Shown in pieces: positions 60,570 through 64,000 of a stretch of 64,000 nt of DNA. The notes under the pieces were generated by a model. It had not been told where the DNA came from. It saw nothing but the letters and a program-made list of their open reading frames with translations, and did no database searches. A program made the position numbers and the translations under genes. The DNA comes from Candidatus Nanoarchaeia archaeon. GTDB lineage: Archaea > Nanobdellota > Nanobdellia > SCGC-AAA011-G17 > JACPNG01. The stretch covers positions 403,804 to 467,803 of the forward strand of contig JAQTMY010000001.1 in NCBI GenBank assembly GCA_028714095.1, read 5' to 3'. Within the stretch, counting starts at the first letter, position 1, and the number at the start of each line of letters is the position of its first letter.

Positions 60570-61335
60570 CTATAAAATATCCTAGCAAACATCCAGCAGT
60601 TAAGAAAGGCATTGCTGGATAAAATTTCTTTTTCTTGGTAAATAAAAATAAACCTAACAAGGATAATGTAACAAAAATTGGCATAATGAATGCCTTAGTT
60701 GAATAAACACCAAAAACAATGCCTGAAAACAGCAAAGGAAATCCAATATCCCCTCCCCCTAAAATTGCATTGTCTTTTTTATAAGGTATAATTAATCCTG
60801 CAAACATCTTTGCCTTTGTCTGGAACTTAGCTAATTTAATCATGTGTTTTGTTTTCCATACCGCAATCATGTCATATATTGAAATTAGTAATAATAAAAT
60901 AAACCCGCTTAGAATGTTTAGCATTGGAGCAAAGATTGCAGCTAGCGCCCCATACATAAATAATTCTGTAAAATTATGGATATAAACATTGTTCTTGAAA
61001 ATTCTTAAAATTGCAAATATAATTGCAACTCCAAAAGCGATTGTTTCATTGATAAATGCTGAAAATGAGATTGAGAGCGTTACCATTACACTGATAAAAA
61101 ACCAGAATTTCCATAATCTGTAAGCTCTAAATTTAACCAAAATAAAAACAAAAACCGAGGCTAAAATTATTATAACTATTATTTCAGCAACAGAATACAT
61201 AGAACTGACTTCAGGTCTTTCAATGTTATATGGAAGTTTTTCTCCTAGGTAGTGTTTAGTTACTAATAACCCAATAAATTGTGCAGCTAAGAATAAAACT
61301 ATTAAAATTAAAGTAATCTTCCAGCTGTGTTTCAT
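60556..61335 (-). CDS. Presenilin/signal-peptide-peptidase-like intramembrane protease (A22)
   Basis: The 259-residue protein has seven to eight membrane helices and the three A22 motifs: catalytic Asp in LISIYDMIAV (YD, about residues 150-159), LGGGDIGFPLL (GxGD, about 189-199) and PAMPFL near the C-terminus (PAL-like, about 240). It should cleave peptide segments within the membrane, such as leftover signal peptides, which fits the adjacent signal-peptidase-like gene on the opposite strand. Start ATG 61335. Confidence 0.88.
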   Translation of the reverse strand: MKHSWKITLILIVLFLAAQFIGLLVTKHYLGEKLPYNIERPEVSSMYSVAEIIVIIILASVFVFILVKFRAYRLWKFWFFISVMVTLSISFSAFINETIAFGVAIIFAILRIFKNNVYIHNFTELFMYGALAAIFAPMLNILSGFILLLLISIYDMIAVWKTKHMIKLAKFQTKAKMFAGLIIPYKKDNAILGGGDIGFPLLFSGIVFGVYSTKAFIMPIFVTLSLLGLFLFTKKKKFYPAMPFLTAGCLLGYFIVTLL

Positions 61336-61361
61336 AAATATTTAATAAAAATCTAATTTAA

Positions 61362-61538
61362 CTACTTTTTCCTTACTAGTCTTATTATCAAGACAGCAAA
61401 AAACAAAACAATAAATATCAAAGCTAATATGATTATGATCCATATTAACCCTAAAATAATGCTTAAAATTATGATTCCTGCAATTATTATTGCCAATATT
61501 CCTTTTATTAAACTCCTGAAGAACTTTCCAATAACCAT
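61362..61538 (-). CDS. 58-residue hydrophobic microprotein coupled to dnaJ
   Basis: The frame starting in the TAATG shared with the dnaJ stop encodes [20 protein letters not shown], then about 30 more Ile/Leu-rich residues and the tail VRKK. Two closely spaced membrane helices are likely. The overlapping frame of 71 residues in the same region is polar and Asn-rich and looks like a shadow. Coupling to dnaJ suggests envelope-stress or chaperone-linked expression; function unknown. Confidence 0.65.
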   Translation of the reverse strand: MVIGKFFRSLIKGILAIIIAGIIILSIILGLIWIIIILALIFIVLFFAVLIIRLVRKK

Positions 61539-62647
61539 TATTCAAACAACCTCTCAAAGAAACCTTTTCCAGCTTTTAATTTCATATTTTCCTCTCTGGC
61601 CAAATCTTCAAATATTTCTTTTTGTTTTTTGTTTAATTTTTTTGGGGTTATGACATTGATTTTTACAAGCAAGTCTCCAGTCTCTAAAGAATGTAAGTAA
61701 GGAATTCCTTCATCTTTTATTCTCATTATGGTTCCTGACTGTGTTCCAGCAGGGATCTTGATTTCTATTTCCTTGTCAAGAGTTGGAATTTTTATCTTGT
61801 CTCCCAGAGCTGCCTGGCTGAATGTTATCGGCATCTCCAAGATTAAATCATTTCCATCTCTCTCAAAAATTTCATCTTCTTCTATATTAATATCAATATA
61901 AAGATCCCCAGGATTTTTTGAATACTTATTTGGTTCACCCTGCCCATTAACTCTTAATCTTGATCCATCCTCGATGCCTGCAGGGACGTTTATTTTTAAT
62001 TCCTTAGTTTCATTTACTAGTCCATTGTCGCAGTGTTTGCATTTTTTGATTATCTCTTCTCCATTTCCTTTGCATTTGCTGCATGTAGAAACCTGGGTAA
62101 AAATTCCAAAAGGGGTTCTTCTTGTTATTTTTTCCTGGCCTGACCCGTTGCAGTTATTGCATCTTCTTAATTCTTCTGCACCAGTCCCATCACATTCCTT
62201 GCATAAGGTCTTTCTGTTGATCTTAATCTTTTTTTCAAGCCCCTTTGCAGCCTCTCTTAATGTTATGTTTAGCTCATATCTTAAATCAGTTCCTCTACTT
62301 TTTCTTTTCCTTCCGCCAAAGAACATATCAAAAATGCTTCCGCCAAAAATATTTTCCCCAAAGATTTCAGAGAATATGTCATCAAAATTAGCTCCTCTGA
62401 AAATATCTTCCTGGCTATATCTTTGATCAAATCCAGCATGGCCAAACTGATCATATTGACTTCTTTTTGTTTCATCGCTTAAAACAGCATAGGCCTCAGA
62501 AATTTCCTTGAATTTTTCCTCAGCTCCAGATTCTTTGTTTCTGTCTGGATGATATTTTAATGCTAATTTTTTATAGGCTTTTTTAATCTCTTCCTTACTA
62601 GAATTCTTTTCTATTCCAAGTATTTCATAATAATCTTTTTTTGTCAT
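61538..62647 (-). CDS. dnaJ: Chaperone DnaJ
   Basis: The 369-residue type I Hsp40: J-domain with HPD ([11 protein letters not shown], about residues 31-41), a G/F region ([19 protein letters not shown]), four zinc motifs ([31 protein letters not shown], about 136-200) and C-terminal substrate-binding domains. It stimulates DnaK ATPase. Its start overlaps the upstream 109-residue gene by 23 bases; a hydrophobic microprotein follows. Confidence 0.97.
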   Translation of the reverse strand: MTKKDYYEILGIEKNSSKEEIKKAYKKLALKYHPDRNKESGAEEKFKEISEAYAVLSDETKRSQYDQFGHAGFDQRYSQEDIFRGANFDDIFSEIFGENIFGGSIFDMFFGGRKRKSRGTDLRYELNITLREAAKGLEKKIKINRKTLCKECDGTGAEELRRCNNCNGSGQEKITRRTPFGIFTQVSTCSKCKGNGEEIIKKCKHCDNGLVNETKELKINVPAGIEDGSRLRVNGQGEPNKYSKNPGDLYIDINIEEDEIFERDGNDLILEMPITFSQAALGDKIKIPTLDKEIEIKIPAGTQSGTIMRIKDEGIPYLHSLETGDLLVKINVITPKKLNKKQKEIFEDLAREENMKLKAGKGFFERLFE

Positions 62648-62954
62648 ATTCTATCCAGTATATCCTAGGTCTGTTTTCTCCATAAATTAGGTCTTTAAAT
62701 CTCTTTCCAAAATGCTCTGGAATGAATTCTTTAATAGAATCATATACAAGATTCCTGCTTATGTCTGGATTGTTTCTTAATCCTTTAATGAAATCTTCTG
62801 CTGAAAGCTTTTTATCCTCTAATGAAACTAAATCAAATAATAATCCATTCCAATATCTGGGGTATTTCTCCTCAAGTTTATTGATTAGATTACTCTTATC
62901 GATAGCTTCCAGCAGCCATTCCTCAAAATGCCTAATCCTCGCTGTTGTCCTCAT
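62625..62954 (-). CDS. Unknown 109-residue protein between dnaK and dnaJ
   Basis: The protein overlaps the end of dnaK and the start of dnaJ by 23 bases each, so it is translated with them. It is helical and Arg/Lys/Glu-rich: [54 protein letters not shown] do not recognise it and it is not GrpE-like in length or coiled-coil pattern. Its position suggests a cochaperone or regulator specific to this lineage. grpE is not between dnaK and dnaJ; it may lie beyond the window. Confidence 0.7.
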   Translation of the reverse strand: MRTTARIRHFEEWLLEAIDKSNLINKLEEKYPRYWNGLLFDLVSLEDKKLSAEDFIKGLRNNPDISRNLVYDSIKEFIPEHFGKRFKDLIYGENRPRIYWIEYDKKRLL

Positions 62955-64000
62955 CTACAACCTCTGCATCAACTACATCTTCATCTTTTTTGTTTTTCTT
63001 TTTTCCCTTCTCTTGTTTACTTTGGGGTGCAGCAGCTTGCTGATATATCTTCATTCCAATCTCTTGTGCAATTTTTTCTGTGTCTTTTAACTTATCCTTT
63101 ATTTTTTCTGTATCATTTGACTCCAATGCTTTCTCAAGTTCTTTGATTGCCTTTTCAACTTTCTCTTTGGTTTCTTTGTCTACTTTATCTCCGTATTCAT
63201 CAAGTAACTTCTTTGTTGAATGAACCAGAGTTTCTGCATTGTTTCTTGTTTCAACTTCTTCTTTTTTCCTTTTGTCTTCTTCAGCATTTTTTTCAGCATC
63301 CTTAACCATTTTCTCAACTTCTTTCTCATTAAGTCTTGACCCTCCTGTAACTGTAATCTTTTGTTCTTTTCCTGTTGCCAAATCCTTAGCTGAAACATTT
63401 ACTATTCCGTTTGCATCTATGTCAAATGTAACCTCTATCTGAGGAATTCCTCTTGGAGCAGGAGGAATTCCTTCTAGGTTGAATCTTCCTAAACTTTTGT
63501 TGTCAGAGGCCATCTCCCTTTCTCCCTGCAGGACATTTATTGTTACAGCTGTCTGATTGTCAGCAGCAGTACTAAATATCTGGGATTTTTTTGTAGGTAT
63601 GGTTGTGTTCCTCTGTATTAATGGAGTTCTTATTCCTCCTAAAGTTTCAATACCTAATGTTAATGGAGTAACATCAAGCAATAAAACATCTTTGACATCC
63701 CCCCCCAAAATTCCTGCCTGGATTGCGGCTCCCAAAGCAACAGCTTCATCAGGATGTACAGACTTATCAGGTTCTTTTTCAATTATTTCCTTGACAAGGT
63801 GTTGTACTTTTGGAATTCTTGTTGATCCACCAACAAGAATAACTCTGTCAATGTCTTTTGATTCTAACTTTGCGTCCTTTAATGCCTGTTTTGTTGGACC
63901 CTTTAATTTCTCAAAAATATCTGAAGCAATTTCTTCAAGCTTGGCCCTTGTTAGTTTCATTGTTAGATGTTTAGGTCCATTCTTGTCAGCAGTAATAAAT
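62932..64000 (-). CDS. dnaK: Chaperone DnaK (Hsp70), 5' part beyond the window
   Basis: The frame continues through the window edge: upstream of the internal Met at 63960 it reads [20 protein letters not shown], standard Hsp70. Visible are the end of the ATPase domain ([36 protein letters not shown]), the interdomain linker ([15 protein letters not shown]), the substrate-binding beta domain ([34 protein letters not shown]) and the helical lid with an acidic/lysine tail. DnaK in archaea is of bacterial origin. It is first of the cotranslated dnaK-x-dnaJ-microprotein group seen here. Confidence 0.97.
   Translation of the reverse strand, partial: FITADKNGPKHLTMKLTRAKLEEIASDIFEKLKGPTKQALKDAKLESKDIDRVILVGGSTRIPKVQHLVKEIIEKEPDKSVHPDEAVALGAAIQAGILGGDVKDVLLLDVTPLTLGIETLGGIRTPLIQRNTTIPTKKSQIFSTAADNQTAVTINVLQGEREMASDNKSLGRFNLEGIPPAPRGIPQIEVTFDIDANGIVNVSAKDLATGKEQKITVTGGSRLNEKEVEKMVKDAEKNAEEDKRKKEEVETRNNAETLVHSTKKLLDEYGDKVDKETKEKVEKAIKELEKALESNDTEKIKDKLKDTEKIAQEIGMKIYQQAAAPQSKQEKGKKKNKKDEDVVDAEVVDEDNSED

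Noticed and set aside
61342..61557. 71-residue Asn/His-rich minus-strand frame after dnaJ
   Set aside because: Overlaps the hydrophobic 58-residue frame that starts at the dnaJ stop (TAATG); the latter has membrane-protein composition and the former looks like its shadow.

Overview
The window is AT-rich, densely packed archaeal chromosome. Archaeal diagnostics are: EF-1A, EF-2, uS10, Kae1, AlaX, XPD, an Lhr helicase, archaeal YchF, the Era-like GTPase/DUF2073/DUF2072 trio, a Fap7-type kinase with DUF357, a candidate eL41, intron-bearing tRNAs with bulge-helix-bulge (BHB) splice sites, TATA boxes about 27 nt before many starts (leaderless genes), and GGTGATC-type Shine-Dalgarno (SD) sites. Several core enzymes are of bacterial type (LeuRS, MetK, DnaK/DnaJ, GlgC-like). 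Together with the small gene sizes and many cysteine-rich surface proteins this suggests a DPANN lineage of the Woesearchaeota/Pacearchaeota kind. That placement is inference; no rRNA lies in the window.

Layout. 1-7.9 kb: a secreted protein coupled to a membrane-anchored HTH regulator, LeuRS, pyruvate phosphate dikinase, a broken Lrp/AsnC remnant and an M29 aminopeptidase. 7.9-20.5 kb: a minus-strand island of seven exported proteins (CARDB, MopE-like and thrombospondin-3 calcium repeats, beta-helix, Ig-like domains, a probable abundant surface protein with a long structured leader). 20.7-26.4 kb: an archaeal repair/RNA-processing neighbourhood (phosphoesterase, Toprim, Lhr) with two small foreign-looking cassettes between its genes. 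26.5-29.7 kb: pyrimidine synthesis (PyrD-PyrK fusion, PyrE, PyrF). 30-34.5 kb: a half-size MFS protein and more surface proteins. 34.5-41 kb: GlgC-like, MetK, VIT-like, eL41-DUF357-Fap7, two sugar epimerases and two tRNAs. 41-49 kb: information-processing genes (YchF, a primase-like protein, tRNA-Pro, Kae1, AlaX, XPD, GTPase trio). 49.4-59.2 kb: tRNA-Ser, uS10, then a foreign block, then EF-1A and EF-2. 59.3-64 kb: AlaE-like, signal peptidase-like, presenilin-like, and the dnaK-x-dnaJ chaperone locus.

The most notable pattern is three gene cassettes (21.5-22.6, 23.3-23.8 and 53.0-55.5 kb). They have bacterial-style architecture: purine-rich AAGGAG SD sites at 5-9 nt, tightly packed small unknown genes, and hairpin-plus-U-run intrinsic terminators in intergenic DNA. 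They sit inside otherwise conserved archaeal gene neighbourhoods. The third cassette, with a kinase and a PhoU gene, separates EF-2/EF-1A from S10/tRNA-Ser, an order that is contiguous in several other archaea.

Other points worth checking are a tRNA-Ser(GGA) that folds only if two introns are removed, one at the unusual position 29/30; an intron-containing tRNA-Ile with anticodon UAU; native terminator hairpins that enclose stop codons; and three apparent frame disruptions at or beside runs of A. Genes were called from sequence recognition without database searches.
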